Shown here: in pieces, positions 8,112-17,235 of the stretch
Numbering within the stretch: the stretch's first letter is position 1
Layout: each line of letters begins with the position of its first letter
Assembly (NCBI RefSeq): GCF_029051645.1
Contig: NZ_JAACFS010000002.1
Coordinates: forward strand, 310,001-374,000
Direction: 5' to 3'
Source: Bradyrhizobium sp. CSA112
Lineage (GTDB): Bacteria; Pseudomonadota; Alphaproteobacteria; Rhizobiales; Xanthobacteraceae
Length of the DNA: 64,000 nt
Translations under genes and position numbers: made by a program
The notes under the pieces: model-generated
Told to the model about the DNA's origin: nothing
Databases searched by the model: none
What the model saw: only the letters and a program-made list of their open reading frames with translations

Positions 8112-9185
8112 TTATCGCCGCGCTTCGAGAACGATGTTGAAGGGCGTCTCGGCTGCGATCCGCACGCAGCCAAATCCGGCTTCGCGCAGAACCGCTTCCA
8201 ACCGTGCCGGCCCTGCCTGTCCGCCGAGGGCGAGCCCGACCTCCTGTGCCAGCGAAACCGGCGTACAGATCATGGTGGAGCCGGCATAATACAGCCGGCC
8301 AACCGGATTGATGTTGTCCTCCAACCGGTCTCCTGCACGTGGCTCCACCGCCATGAATGTGCCGTCGGGGGCCAGAGCCTCCAGAATCCGGCTCGCCGCA
8401 CCCACGGGGTCGCCAAGGTCGTGCAGCGCATCGAAGCAACAGATCAGCTCGAAATTGCTGCCCACAAAATTCTTGGCTGTGGCGACATCAAATTCCGTTC
8501 TGGCTGCTACGCCGTCGCGTTTCGCGGCGTCGCGGGCGCAGGCGATCGAATCTTCGTGGTTGTCGACCCCGAGAAATCTGGATCTTTCGAAGGCCTTCGC
8601 CATCAAAATGGTGGAGATGCCATGGCCGCAGCCGATATCCGCGACCCGCACGCCGTTATTGAGCTTTTCGATCACGCCGTCCAATGCGGGAAGCCATTCC
8701 TGCACGAGATGGGCTTTGTAGCTCACCCCGAAGAAGCGCGACATTCCGCTGAACAGACAGTTGCATCGTTCGTGATAGCCGGCGGCGCCGCCGTTGCGGA
8801 AAGCCTTGCTCACCTTGGGTTGGTCAAGCATCACCGCCTGGCAAACCTCGAACGAGCCCAGCATGTAGACCGGACTTTCCGGATTTCCGAAGACCATGGC
8901 CTGCTCGGGATTCATGGCAAAGCGCTTGGTGGTGCCGTCATAGTCCAGATAACCGGCGGCGGCGTGGGCGCTGAGCCATTCGCGCACGAGGCGCTCGACC
9001 GTTCCGGTACGGCGCGCCAGTTCTTGCGGCGTCACCGGTCCTGACTCGGCGAGTGCGTTATACAGCCCGAGTTCGTCTCCGATGCGGACCAAAGGCGCAA
9101 TCATGGCGGCGCCGAGATCGTCCAATATCCGCGTAACAAATACTTCCAGCTTCTGCTCGTTTAATTCTCTAACTATCATGTTCAT
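8112..9185 (-). CDS. class I SAM-dependent methyltransferase with winged-helix N-terminus
   Basis: A 357-residue protein. The first 90 residues are a dimerisation winged helix of the O-methyltransferase type (LGLYNALAESGPVTPQELAR, LVREWLSAHAAAGYLDYD). The SAM site is VADIGCGHGISTILMAKAFE (about residues 180-200), followed by FLGVDNHEDSI, and motif IV region CCFDALHDLGDPVGAASRI. This layout is shared with small-molecule methyltransferases; the acceptor is unknown. The start was placed at 9185 because AAAGGAGG lies five bases before it; a longer frame to 9236 has no such site. It is transcribed away from an AraC-type regulator gene whose start lies about 150 bases off, which may control it. Confidence 0.88.
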   Translation of the reverse strand: MNMIVRELNEQKLEVFVTRILDDLGAAMIAPLVRIGDELGLYNALAESGPVTPQELARRTGTVERLVREWLSAHAAAGYLDYDGTTKRFAMNPEQAMVFGNPESPVYMLGSFEVCQAVMLDQPKVSKAFRNGGAAGYHERCNCLFSGMSRFFGVSYKAHLVQEWLPALDGVIEKLNNGVRVADIGCGHGISTILMAKAFERSRFLGVDNHEDSIACARDAAKRDGVAARTEFDVATAKNFVGSNFELICCFDALHDLGDPVGAASRILEALAPDGTFMAVEPRAGDRLEDNINPVGRLYYAGSTMICTPVSLAQEVGLALGGQAGPARLEAVLREAGFGCVRIAAETPFNIVLEARR

Positions 9186-9337
9186 TGCCGCCTCCTTTGG
9201 CGCGACGGGACATAGATCCTCGCGAGGGTGCGGCAAATGACCAGACTGCCGGATGGCTTGACTGAGCGTCTAAATCATTCCTATTTTTTGCCGTTCGTCC
9301 GAAAAGCGTGACCGAGCATCCGATTGGAGCTGCGATT

Positions 9338-10315
9338 ATGGGCGCCGATGCCCTGTCCGATGTGTTGCGCGCGGTACGGCTCAGCAGTGCAATGTTCTTT
9401 CATCTCGACGTTCGCGCACCGTGGGTGGCCGCGGCGCCGGCCTCGTCCGCCTGTGCCTCGGCCGTTCTGCCCGGGGCGCAGCATGTCATCGAATATCACG
9501 TCGTGCTGGATGGCTGCTGCTGGGGCGGGTTGATCGACGAACCTTCCGTACAGCTCGACGCCGGCGACATCATCGCGTTTCCGCAAGGCGCAGCCCATGT
9601 GCTTTCCAGTGGGCCAGGCATGCAGGCTGTCCCTGACTTTAGCTATTACCGTCAACCGACGACGGACCAGCTCCCCCACAGGATCAGCCTCGGTGACAAC
9701 GGGCCCGCGGACGCACGCATCCTGTGCGGATTTCTCGGCTGCGACACGCGTCCTTTTAATCCGCTCCTGGAGGCGCTGCCTTCGGTCCTGCATCTGCGCG
9801 GAAGTGCATATCGCGACCGTTCGAGCCTTGCATTCCTGATCAATGCAGCGCGGGCCGAAGCCGAGGGGCGCCGGGCAGGAGGAGAGGGCGTCCTTGCCCG
9901 GCTCGGCGAGCTGCTCTTTGTCGAGGCGATCCGCTGCCATATCGAAGCGCTCGGTCCGGAACAGACCGGTTGGCTTGCAGGGCTCGGCGATCGACATGTC
10001 GGCCAGGCGTTGAACCTGTTGCATGGCGACCCTGCGGCGGATTGGACGTTGGATGAACTCGCGAAATCGGTGGGCCTGTCGCGCTCGACGCTCGCGCAGC
10101 GCTTCACCCATCTCATCGGACAACCGCCCATGCAGTATTTGACGCGCTGGCGCATGCAGCTTGCGGCAGGCCTGCTCGCTTCCGGGCGCGATCCGATCGC
10201 ACGTATTGCAGAAGCGGTTGGTTACGATTCCGAGGCCGCCTTCAATCGTGCGTTTCGCCGGACGGTGGGAACGCCACCGGCCGCCTGGCGGCAGGCTCAT
10301 ATAGTGTCGGGGTAA
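9338..10315 (+). CDS. AraC-family transcriptional regulator with cupin sensor
   Basis: A 325-residue regulator. The N-terminal half is a cupin-like effector domain (IEYHVVLDGCCWGGLIDEPS, DAGDIIAFPQGAAHVLSSGP), and the C-terminal hundred residues carry two AraC HTH motifs: WTLDELAKSVGLSRSTLAQR and DPIARIAEAVGYDSEAAFNR, ending in RRTVGTPPAAWR. This is the layout of cupin-6 AraC regulators. The start at 9338 has GGAG eight bases upstream; a GTG at 9308 is an alternative. It diverges from the methyltransferase gene and is a natural candidate for its regulator, by position only. Confidence 0.9.
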   Translation: MGADALSDVLRAVRLSSAMFFHLDVRAPWVAAAPASSACASAVLPGAQHVIEYHVVLDGCCWGGLIDEPSVQLDAGDIIAFPQGAAHVLSSGPGMQAVPDFSYYRQPTTDQLPHRISLGDNGPADARILCGFLGCDTRPFNPLLEALPSVLHLRGSAYRDRSSLAFLINAARAEAEGRRAGGEGVLARLGELLFVEAIRCHIEALGPEQTGWLAGLGDRHVGQALNLLHGDPAADWTLDELAKSVGLSRSTLAQRFTHLIGQPPMQYLTRWRMQLAAGLLASGRDPIARIAEAVGYDSEAAFNRAFRRTVGTPPAAWRQAHIVSG

Positions 10316-10574
10316 CCCGCGGGAAAATTATCGCGTGGCGGTTCCCGAGACCCTTTACCACGTTAATCGCCTGAATTACTGCATGATTTGTCAACGTTGG
10401 CAGCACCTTCGCGCGCTCGATGGGCTAATGTGCCGCGTCCGCGCTTTGACTTGATGATGATTCCCAAGTTTAACTACCATTGTGTCTCGGATGGGAATTG
10501 GGCATCGAAGCAGGTGCGCCGGATTCTTGGTTGCCGCCTAGCCGCGTCAGCCGACAGCAGGGGGATAGCACCGC

Positions 10575-11087
10575 ATGAGTTCATATTTTCGGCGGCAGCT
10601 TGCGGATTACGTCGAGTACCATCGTGACCCCTGGAATTGCGCGATGCATGTCTTCGGCATCGCGTTTTTGTTCCTGGCCGCTGTTCTTCCGCTCAGCCTG
10701 TGGTCCATCACCGTATTCGGGTTCCAAACCAGCGCGGCAATCATCGCTGTCGTACCGGTGCTCATTTACTGGTTCCTGCTCGACTTCGCGCTCGGAGCCG
10801 CGATCCTTGGGGCCGCAATCGTCTTGCTCTCAGTCGCTGCCGTGATCGTTAGTCACGCGACGACTGCTGGCATGTGGTCACTTACGGCCATCCTGATTGT
10901 CGTTGGGGTCGCATCGCAGATTGTCGGGCACCGCGTGTTCGAGCGACAGCAGCCGGCGCTGGTCGACAACCCGACCCACCTGTTGCTCGGACCAATGTTT
11001 GTCATGGCGAAGCTGTTTATCGCGCTGGGCTTTCGGCGCGATCTCGCCATCATCATCCAACAGCATCCGCAAGGTGCTGCATCGTGA
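10575..11087 (+). CDS. Mpo1-like (DUF962) integral membrane protein
   Basis: A 170-residue protein with four to five membrane helices. The N-terminus DYVEYHRDPWNCAMHVFGIA and the late NPTHLLLGPMFVMAKLF match the DUF962/Mpo1 family. The yeast member Mpo1 is an iron-dependent dioxygenase that alpha-oxidises 2-hydroxy fatty acids; conserved His residues (His15, His24 region, and HRVFE, NPTH) are present here and could bind the metal. Bacterial members are uncharacterised to my knowledge. It is the first of three closely packed genes (gaps of 33 and about 26 bases) with an epimerase and an isoprenylcysteine-methyltransferase-like protein, so a role in membrane lipid processing is plausible but inferred. 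Confidence 0.75.
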   Translation: MSSYFRRQLADYVEYHRDPWNCAMHVFGIAFLFLAAVLPLSLWSITVFGFQTSAAIIAVVPVLIYWFLLDFALGAAILGAAIVLLSVAAVIVSHATTAGMWSLTAILIVVGVASQIVGHRVFERQQPALVDNPTHLLLGPMFVMAKLFIALGFRRDLAIIIQQHPQGAAS

Positions 11088-11120
11088 TCTCAAACAGTTC
11101 AGCTTGAGTCCATCGGCAGC

Positions 11121-12170
11121 ATGACGCGCATACTGGTCACCGGCGGCAGCGGGTTCATTGGAAAGCACCTCGTCTCCGCGCTGATAGCGCGAGGCCGGCA
11201 GGTGAGGGTTCTCGATCTTCAGCCGCCGCCGCACGCTTTGCCGCAAGTTCAGTATGTCAGGGGTTCGGTGCTTGATCGAGACCTGGTGGACCGGGCGATG
11301 GATGGCGTCGATGAGGTCTATCACCTGGCCGGCCTGCCCGGGATGTGGCTGCCGCGGAAAGCTGATTTTCACACTGTCAATTACGGCGGCACCGAAATCG
11401 TCATTGAGACGGCACGAAAGCGCGGCATAAAGCGCTTCCTGCACTGCTCGACAGAATCCATTCTGTTCCGTTCCTCGCCATCGATGGTTCCTGTCGCTGA
11501 TGATGCGTTGCTGCCGGACGACATGCCGGGTCCATATACGCGCTCGAAAATGCTCGCCGACCGGTTCGCCATGCAGGCGGCCGCATCCGGATACCCGGTG
11601 GTGATCGGCTGTCCCACCATGCCGGTCGGACCTTACGATCACAACGTTACGCCGCCGACGGCGATGCTCCGGTATTTTCTCAACCGGCGCCTTCAATTGC
11701 ATCTTGATTTTGTCGTGAACCTCGTCGATGTGCGCGACGCCGCCGAAGGGCTGATCCTTGCCATGGAGCGCGGACACGCTGGACATCGCTACGTTCTCGG
11801 CGGCGAAAGCATGGCGCTAAGACAGGTTCTCGAACTCATCGCTGGTATCAGCGGACGTCGCGTCCGGTGCATTCACGTGAACGGCAAGGTCGCCGAAATG
11901 GTCACTGCAACGCTTGAGTTCATCGCCGATCACGTGACGCGCCGGCCCCCCTCCGGTACGGCCGAAGGCGTTCGTATCGCATTGCGAGCAGGGGCCTTGT
12001 CGATCGAAAAAGCGCAACGAGAGCTGGGCTATGCGCCAAGCCCCGTCGAACCTGTGTTACGGGAAACCATTGCGCATCTGCTTGATGGCGGCCACAATCA
12101 ACCTGAATGGGGTCCAACGCAGAGTGCTCGTCCTCGACCGTTTCATGTCGAGCGACGGCTTGGCGGCTGA
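11121..12170 (+). CDS. NAD(P)-dependent epimerase/dehydratase family protein
   Basis: A 349-residue extended short-chain dehydrogenase. It opens with the nucleotide-binding motif TGGSGFIGKHLVSALIARG, then VYHLAGLPGMWLPR, a catalytic YTRSKMLAD (Tyr-x3-Lys), and a C-terminal sugar/sterol-pocket part. It resembles the 3-beta-hydroxysteroid-dehydrogenase/HpnA branch rather than sugar-nucleotide epimerases, which suggests a lipid or isoprenoid substrate, but that is not proven by sequence. It is the middle gene of the three-gene cluster 10575-12823. Confidence 0.85.
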   Translation: MTRILVTGGSGFIGKHLVSALIARGRQVRVLDLQPPPHALPQVQYVRGSVLDRDLVDRAMDGVDEVYHLAGLPGMWLPRKADFHTVNYGGTEIVIETARKRGIKRFLHCSTESILFRSSPSMVPVADDALLPDDMPGPYTRSKMLADRFAMQAAASGYPVVIGCPTMPVGPYDHNVTPPTAMLRYFLNRRLQLHLDFVVNLVDVRDAAEGLILAMERGHAGHRYVLGGESMALRQVLELIAGISGRRVRCIHVNGKVAEMVTATLEFIADHVTRRPPSGTAEGVRIALRAGALSIEKAQRELGYAPSPVEPVLRETIAHLLDGGHNQPEWGPTQSARPRPFHVERRLGG

Positions 12171-12196
12171 TCCATGCGATTGAGGCGATCCGCGAT

Positions 12197-12823
12197 ATGC
12201 TAAACGATCCTGGTCAATGGTTGGCTTTCGCCTTGAGTGGCTGGACCACTACCTGGCCCACACAGGTCCTCGCCATCATCTGGATTTTGTGGGTTATCAG
12301 TTGGGTCGTGGCGTCGTTCTGGTCCGGTCAAACCAAGAAACACGTGATGACCTGGGACTCGCTCAAATACCGCTTGCCGATTCTCGCAGGGGCCGTTCTT
12401 TTCTTGCCATTGACTGGCAAGGTCTTGGGAGAAAAGCCGCTCTGGCAATTTGGCAGCGCTGGCATCTACGTGCTGGCGTGTCTTGTCCTTGCAGGGATCT
12501 CGTTCACATGGTGGGCGAGAATTCATCTCGGACGTTTCTGGTCGAACGCGATCACGCACAAGGAAGGCCATCAGGTCATTGACACCGGCCCGTACGGGCT
12601 TGTGCGCCACCCGATCTATACAGGGCTTATAGCGGGGATGCTGGTGACGGGTATTGCGGTCGGCACAGTGACCACGATGCTGGGTGCGGTGCTGATCTCG
12701 GTCGGGATGGGGTTGAAGGCCCGCATGGAGGAGGGCTTCCTCACGGAAGAACTCGGTGCGGATGCCTATGGATCGTATTGCCGTCGCGTTCCGATGCTGA
12801 TTCCGTTCCTGCGGCCTAACTGA
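12197..12823 (+). CDS. isoprenylcysteine carboxyl methyltransferase-like membrane protein
   Basis: A 208-residue membrane protein with four or five helices. The C-terminal half carries the ICMT/PEMT-like signature: IDTGPYGLVRHPIYTGL, followed by a membrane hairpin and ARMEEGFLTEELGADAYGSY, where Arg-His-Pro and Glu-Glu bind SAM. Such bacterial proteins methylate small lipophilic acceptors, often isoprenoid or phospholipid. The frame is open back to 12107 inside the epimerase gene, but the ATG at 12197 with GAGG upstream gives a protein starting just before the first helix and is preferred. Last gene of the three-gene lipid-like cluster. Confidence 0.8.
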   Translation: MLNDPGQWLAFALSGWTTTWPTQVLAIIWILWVISWVVASFWSGQTKKHVMTWDSLKYRLPILAGAVLFLPLTGKVLGEKPLWQFGSAGIYVLACLVLAGISFTWWARIHLGRFWSNAITHKEGHQVIDTGPYGLVRHPIYTGLIAGMLVTGIAVGTVTTMLGAVLISVGMGLKARMEEGFLTEELGADAYGSYCRRVPMLIPFLRPN

Positions 12824-12844
12824 GGCCGCAGTACATTTTGCGCG

Positions 12845-13771
12845 CTATCGTTTGGGTTTCGGCGCCGCCGCCGACGCGACAGGTGGAGCAAGACGGCGCG
12901 GAACCAGAACGCGTTGGCCAACTGACAGCGGTGCACTCTCAGAATACTGATTGGCCTGGGTAAGTGACCACAGCGGTACACCGTTAAGTGCCGCGAGCCT
13001 TTGCAAGGTATCGCCCGAACGGGCGAGTTGCTGCGTGCCGCTGTCCCACAGCTCGATCGGGGCATCGGAAGGAACGACGTAGCGCAGCGGCGCCGCCTCT
13101 CCTTTGGTTGGCGTCATCGCAAGTTGCGCAACTGCCGTCACCACTTGCTCGTGGATGGAATCCTGCTTGTCGATGTTGATGTGGGTGACTTCCTCGTGCT
13201 GCTTCAAATCGAAGCTCGCGTAGTGACCTTGGTAGCCCTGCTCCGCCACCACGTCGCCGCCGCCCAATATGCTGTCGGACAGGAAAATGTTGATGAAACG
13301 CTCGACATTCAGCGGCACCTTCGGGCTTGCCTGAGCCGGATCAATGGTCACCACCAGGCTAACCTGGATATTTTCGGATTTCAGTATTCCGGCGAACGTC
13401 AATGCACAAAGTCCGCCCATCGAATGACCGATCAGGGCGATAGGCGCGGGATCGTCACGGAAGTCACGGATGGCCTGATCTGCGATCAGCCGGCAAATGG
13501 TGAATTCATAGACGTCAGCCCGGATACCGGCTTCCTGGAGGCGCTTGGTCAGGCGGTCCATCCCGCGCGAAAAGATCGGGCCGAGCGCGCCCCGGAACAG
13601 ATAGACGCGCGGCTGGGGCGTGGCTGGCGGCGCGTCGGGAGCGATTGTCGCGGTAGCATTGGTCGAGCGGGCGACCGGCCCGGCGAGTGCCAGATTGCAA
13701 ATGGCCGAGAAGATGCAGACGGAAAGGGCCGCACGGATCACCACGGCCGCAACCTGCGTCGGACTTCTCAT
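12845..13771 (-). CDS. secreted alpha/beta hydrolase with C-terminal LysM domain
   Basis: A 308-residue exported protein. A signal peptide (MRSPTQVAAVVIRAALSVCI and onward, cut near LALAGP) is followed by an alpha/beta hydrolase domain: RVYLFRGALGPIFSRGMDRL, nucleophile elbow LIGHSMGGLCALT, and a late HEEVTHINIDKQ that may hold the catalytic His. The last 50 residues form a LysM module (SGDTLQRLAALNGVPLWSLT, then SVGQRVLVPR), which binds peptidoglycan. Start 13771 is chosen for GGAAAG upstream and the clean signal peptide. It lies beside a paralogue at 13935 on the same strand. Likely a cell-wall-associated lipase or esterase; substrate unknown. Confidence 0.85.
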   Translation of the reverse strand: MRSPTQVAAVVIRAALSVCIFSAICNLALAGPVARSTNATATIAPDAPPATPQPRVYLFRGALGPIFSRGMDRLTKRLQEAGIRADVYEFTICRLIADQAIRDFRDDPAPIALIGHSMGGLCALTFAGILKSENIQVSLVVTIDPAQASPKVPLNVERFINIFLSDSILGGGDVVAEQGYQGHYASFDLKQHEEVTHINIDKQDSIHEQVVTAVAQLAMTPTKGEAAPLRYVVPSDAPIELWDSGTQQLARSGDTLQRLAALNGVPLWSLTQANQYSESAPLSVGQRVLVPRRLAPPVASAAAPKPKR

Positions 13772-13934
13772 TTGCTTTCCGTCCGTGCTTCCAGTTGTAA
13801 AGGCGCGCCGGAGCATGAATGCCGGCATGCGACGCCGCCCGGCGCTTCTTGCGGATGATCTATCGTCGAGGAATTGGCAGAATTGCGGCGCTGGTCGCTT
13901 CGATGACAGCCGCCTGAACGAGCGAACCGAACTA

Positions 13935-14702
13935 CTAACGTACCGCTGCGGTGCTTGCCGAGCCGGGTCTTGCCGTGTCAGGTCTTGCCGCGCTTGCCGC
14001 CCGAGGCTGCCGCAGTTTCTGTGTCCCTGAAGCTGGTGCAGATCGGCCGAAGACGACGGCGTCGATCTCGCTTATCACCTTCTGCTGCATGATCTGGTTC
14101 TTTTCGATGGACATGTGCCCGACGCCAGGCACGCCCTGCACATTCACATTCTCGAGCTTGCCCTGGAACTGCCCGGTTTTCGCAACCGGCGTCCCGGCGC
14201 CATTGGCGATGTAAAAGTTTATATAGCGTCCCACGCGCCCCGAGAGGCTGGTGCGAAACACCGAATCCAGGCCGATTGCCAGCTTCACGGGAGCGCCAAG
14301 CTGATCCAGCTTGGCGACCATATCGGGCAGCGCGGTCGCGCCCGAGGAATGCCCGACCAGAATGATCGTCTTGATCCTGCCGCTTTTGTATCCGGCGGCG
14401 GCTTCGTCGGCGAGCGACGACCAGGAGGCGAAGTTCGCGACAGTGACCGGGATGCCCTGCGCCCGGAGCTGTGCCGCAATGTCATCGAGCCCTAAGGAAA
14501 AAATATTGAGGACACCGCGGAGCAGATAGACATGAGCAGTTGAAGCCGCCGACGGGGAATTCGGCGCTGCCAGCGCGGAACCTGCGCCGATAGGCAGGAG
14601 TAACAAGACCGCGATCGCGATCGTTTGCAGTAGGCGCCACGATGCCCGGCGGAAAAAGGATGGCCAGCCGACAAATCCGATGTCGCCGCAATATGGCTTC
14701 AT
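13935..14702 (-). CDS. secreted alpha/beta hydrolase, paralogue without LysM
   Basis: A 255-residue exported protein with an N-terminal membrane/signal segment (residues 22-46, cut near ALAAP). The hydrolase core matches its neighbour: HVYLLRGVLNIFSLGLDDIA, elbow LVGHSSGATALPDM with Ser as nucleophile, and VPGVGHMSIEKNQIMQQKV, where the His sits in the same place as in the neighbour. In place of the LysM domain it has an Ala/Pro/Arg-rich low-complexity tail of about 35 residues. The two genes are a tandem duplication on one strand, 163 bases apart. Function beyond hydrolase is not evident. Confidence 0.8.
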   Translation of the reverse strand: MKPYCGDIGFVGWPSFFRRASWRLLQTIAIAVLLLLPIGAGSALAAPNSPSAASTAHVYLLRGVLNIFSLGLDDIAAQLRAQGIPVTVANFASWSSLADEAAAGYKSGRIKTIILVGHSSGATALPDMVAKLDQLGAPVKLAIGLDSVFRTSLSGRVGRYINFYIANGAGTPVAKTGQFQGKLENVNVQGVPGVGHMSIEKNQIMQQKVISEIDAVVFGRSAPASGTQKLRQPRAASAARPDTARPGSASTAAVR

Positions 14703-14850
14703 GGCTCTCCTCGAAGGGTTGCAAAGTGTTTCGCCGGGCGACCGTAGCGCCCGCGTGCTCGAAACTGCAATAAACGCGGCGTGAGCGGCCGCAATTTACC
14801 GACACGACGTGGCTCCGCCGCAACACCAATCATGCGTGCGAGGCCGGCTC

Positions 14851-16497
14851 TTAAGGCTTCATCCCGATCTTCTCCCTGATCGCACCGAGTTCCGCCTCGT
14901 CCCAGATGCCGATCAGCACGCCGTTCTTCACTTGCAATTGCTGGGCAGCATAGGCCGCGATCTTCGCATTCGGCGTGGTGACGTGCATTTTCGGATGCAG
15001 CGCCCAGTCGAACAACTCCGACTGCAGCCGCGCCACGATATCGGCGCAGGCAGGGTCGGCGCCGCGATCGTCAAACTCCTCCGGATCGGTTTCGAGGTCG
15101 TAGAGCATCGGCCGGAACCCGGACGCGTGGATGAACTTCCAGCGGCCGTCGAACACCATGAACAGGCGGCAGCGCTCGATCGGCTGGTTCAGCATCACGC
15201 GAACGTCCTGCATGGCGTAGTCGTATTCGGAGAACACTACCTTGCGCCAGTCGGCGGGCCGTTCACCATGCAGCAGCGGCTTTAGCGAGCGTCCCTCCAG
15301 AATGTGATCCGGCGGCGTGGCGCCGAAATAGTCGATGAAGGTCGGCGCCAGGTCGATCGCCTCGACCAGCGCGTCGCTCACCGTGCCGCGCGTGCTGTCG
15401 GCGGCAGGCGAGGGATCGATCACGATCAGCGGAATCTTGGCCGATTGCTCGTGGAACAGATCTTTCTCGCCCATCCAGTGATCGCCGAGATAGTCGCCAT
15501 GGTCCGACGTGAACACGATCATGGTGGTGTCGAGCAGGCCGCGCGCTTCGAGGAATTGCATCAAGACGCCCATCTGGTCGTCGATCTGCTTGATCAGGCC
15601 CATATAGGTCGGGATGACTTTCTCGCGCGCCTCGTTGCGCGACATGTTCCGAGAATAGCGCAGGTCCATATAGGCGGCAAACACCGGATGCGCGTTGGCG
15701 CGTTCCTCCTGCGAGCGGATCACCGGCTGCACGTCTTTCGGGCCATACATGCTGGCGTAGGGTTCGGGTGCGATGTAGGGCCAGTGCGGCTTGATGTAGG
15801 AGAGGTGCAGGCACCATGGCCGGCCGTCGTCTTGCGCCTCCGCAATGAACTCCATCGCGCGCCGCGTCATGTAGGGCGTCTCGGAATGCTCGTCGGGGAC
15901 GCGCGCAGCCTTGTCGGCGTGAACCAGCAGCCAGCCGTTTTGCAAGGTGCCGTCGTCTGCCGCGCCGGAATTGGCCCAGTGCTCCCACGGATTGGGCGCG
16001 TCATAGCCGTGCTGGCGCAGGTAGTTGTCGTAGGCCGGACGCGGCCGCCCGGTCGGGTGCAGGCCGTCGTCGCGTTCATAGGGCTCGAACCCGCATTCCG
16101 ACACATGCACGCCGATGATCGAATCTGCGGGGATGCCGAGATTCTTCAGGCCTTCGAGGTCGGGGGCCATGTGGGTCTTGCCGACCAGCACGTTGCGCAC
16201 GCCGATCTTCTTTAGGTGGTCGCCGAGCGTAGGCTCCCCAACGCGCAGCGGCCAGCCGTTCCAGTGCGAGCCGTGCGAGCGCATGTAACGCCCGGTATAG
16301 AACGACATCCGCGACGGGCCGCAGATCGGCGACTGCACATAGGCGTTCGAGAACAGCACGCCACGCCTCGCCATCGCGTCGATGTTCGGCGTCTTCAGCA
16401 CCGGGTGTCCGGTGCAGCCGAGATAGTCGTAGCGAAGCTGGTCGCACATGATCCAGAGCACATTCTTCACAGGCGTTTTGGTCGTCATTTCAGGCAT
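14851..16497 (-). CDS. sulfatase family hydrolase
   Basis: A 548-residue type I sulfatase-fold enzyme. The metal site starts with LWIMCDQLRYDYLGCTGHP, the formylglycine motif is C-x-P-S-R in SPICGPSRMSFYTGRYMRS, and a second metal site is IVFTSDHGDYLGDHWMGEKD. These together mark an active sulfatase or the related choline-sulfatase and phosphonate-monoester-hydrolase groups; CGPSR favours a sulfatase with the Cys converted to formylglycine. The N-terminus has no signal peptide, so a cytoplasmic site is expected. Start 16497 is chosen by alignment with the domain; the frame extends to 16563 without a good ribosome-binding site. No modifying enzyme gene is nearby. Confidence 0.88.
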   Translation of the reverse strand: MPEMTTKTPVKNVLWIMCDQLRYDYLGCTGHPVLKTPNIDAMARRGVLFSNAYVQSPICGPSRMSFYTGRYMRSHGSHWNGWPLRVGEPTLGDHLKKIGVRNVLVGKTHMAPDLEGLKNLGIPADSIIGVHVSECGFEPYERDDGLHPTGRPRPAYDNYLRQHGYDAPNPWEHWANSGAADDGTLQNGWLLVHADKAARVPDEHSETPYMTRRAMEFIAEAQDDGRPWCLHLSYIKPHWPYIAPEPYASMYGPKDVQPVIRSQEERANAHPVFAAYMDLRYSRNMSRNEAREKVIPTYMGLIKQIDDQMGVLMQFLEARGLLDTTMIVFTSDHGDYLGDHWMGEKDLFHEQSAKIPLIVIDPSPAADSTRGTVSDALVEAIDLAPTFIDYFGATPPDHILEGRSLKPLLHGERPADWRKVVFSEYDYAMQDVRVMLNQPIERCRLFMVFDGRWKFIHASGFRPMLYDLETDPEEFDDRGADPACADIVARLQSELFDWALHPKMHVTTPNAKIAAYAAQQLQVKNGVLIGIWDEAELGAIREKIGMKP

Positions 16498-16757
16498 TTC
16501 GGCTGGAGTCAGGAGGAAGTGGGAGAAGGGCGGGATGGTGCGATATTGCCGCGCAAATGACAATCGAGCGGGGCACCGGTCCCGGGTTCGGCCTTCCGAT
16601 CCCCAGCGACGTTAACGTTTGGATAGCGCCATTCCTCGCAATTGAGCGGCGATCCAGCCTTGCGCGTTAGCCTTACCGGCAGTTTGGCCGGCCGCCTTAA
16701 CACACGGAACGGCGCGTTGGATTAAATTGGGACTCCAGGAAAACGGGATCCCAAGCG

Positions 16758-17204
16758 ATGCGCGTTGCCGCGACACTGGCAATTTTGGCGGTGATGACGT
16801 CGGCGGCCTTTGCCGGCGGCGGCTTCGAGATCGTGATTCCGGGCCGTCCCGGCGTACCCATCATCATTAACGGCATCGATGCATCCTATGCGGTGGTCGA
16901 GGGCGATTGGGGTCTGGGCAAGGGCACCCATGTCGAGCCGACCATTTACGGCGGCCGCTATATCGATCCGGTTCCGCATGTCGGTCATTACTATCCGAGC
17001 GCCGGCCGCATGCCCGGTTACGGGCGCCTGGAAATCGAGCCGCCGGCGAACCGCAGGTTACCGCAGCCGGCCGAGAGCTATCATCAGTCCTGGTCGGCGC
17101 AATCGGCGCCGCTGCCGGCGCAGTCCAACGTGCCGGTCGATCCGCCCGAGATCATCTACGCGCCGCAGGATTACAGGCGAGGGCCGCATAATCTTCCACG
17201 CTAA
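16758..17204 (+). CDS. small secreted protein, Pro/Tyr-rich, unknown function
   Basis: A 148-residue protein with a clear signal peptide (MRVAATLAILAVMTSAAFAG, cut after AFA). The mature part is Gly/Pro/Tyr-rich: FEIVIPGRPGVPIIINGID, THVEPTIYGGRYIDPVPHVG, and a disordered Pro/Gln tail. No catalytic motif or known domain is apparent to me. It is followed 31 bases later by another small secreted protein, and the two may be cotranscribed. Likely periplasmic or envelope-associated. Confidence 0.75.
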   Translation: MRVAATLAILAVMTSAAFAGGGFEIVIPGRPGVPIIINGIDASYAVVEGDWGLGKGTHVEPTIYGGRYIDPVPHVGHYYPSAGRMPGYGRLEIEPPANRRLPQPAESYHQSWSAQSAPLPAQSNVPVDPPEIIYAPQDYRRGPHNLPR

Positions 17205-17235
17205 GACCTAAGGAAAATACGAACAGGAGAGAGTA

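Noticed and set aside
9281..10300. Open frame opposite the AraC regulator gene
   Set aside because: Shadow of a well supported regulator gene.
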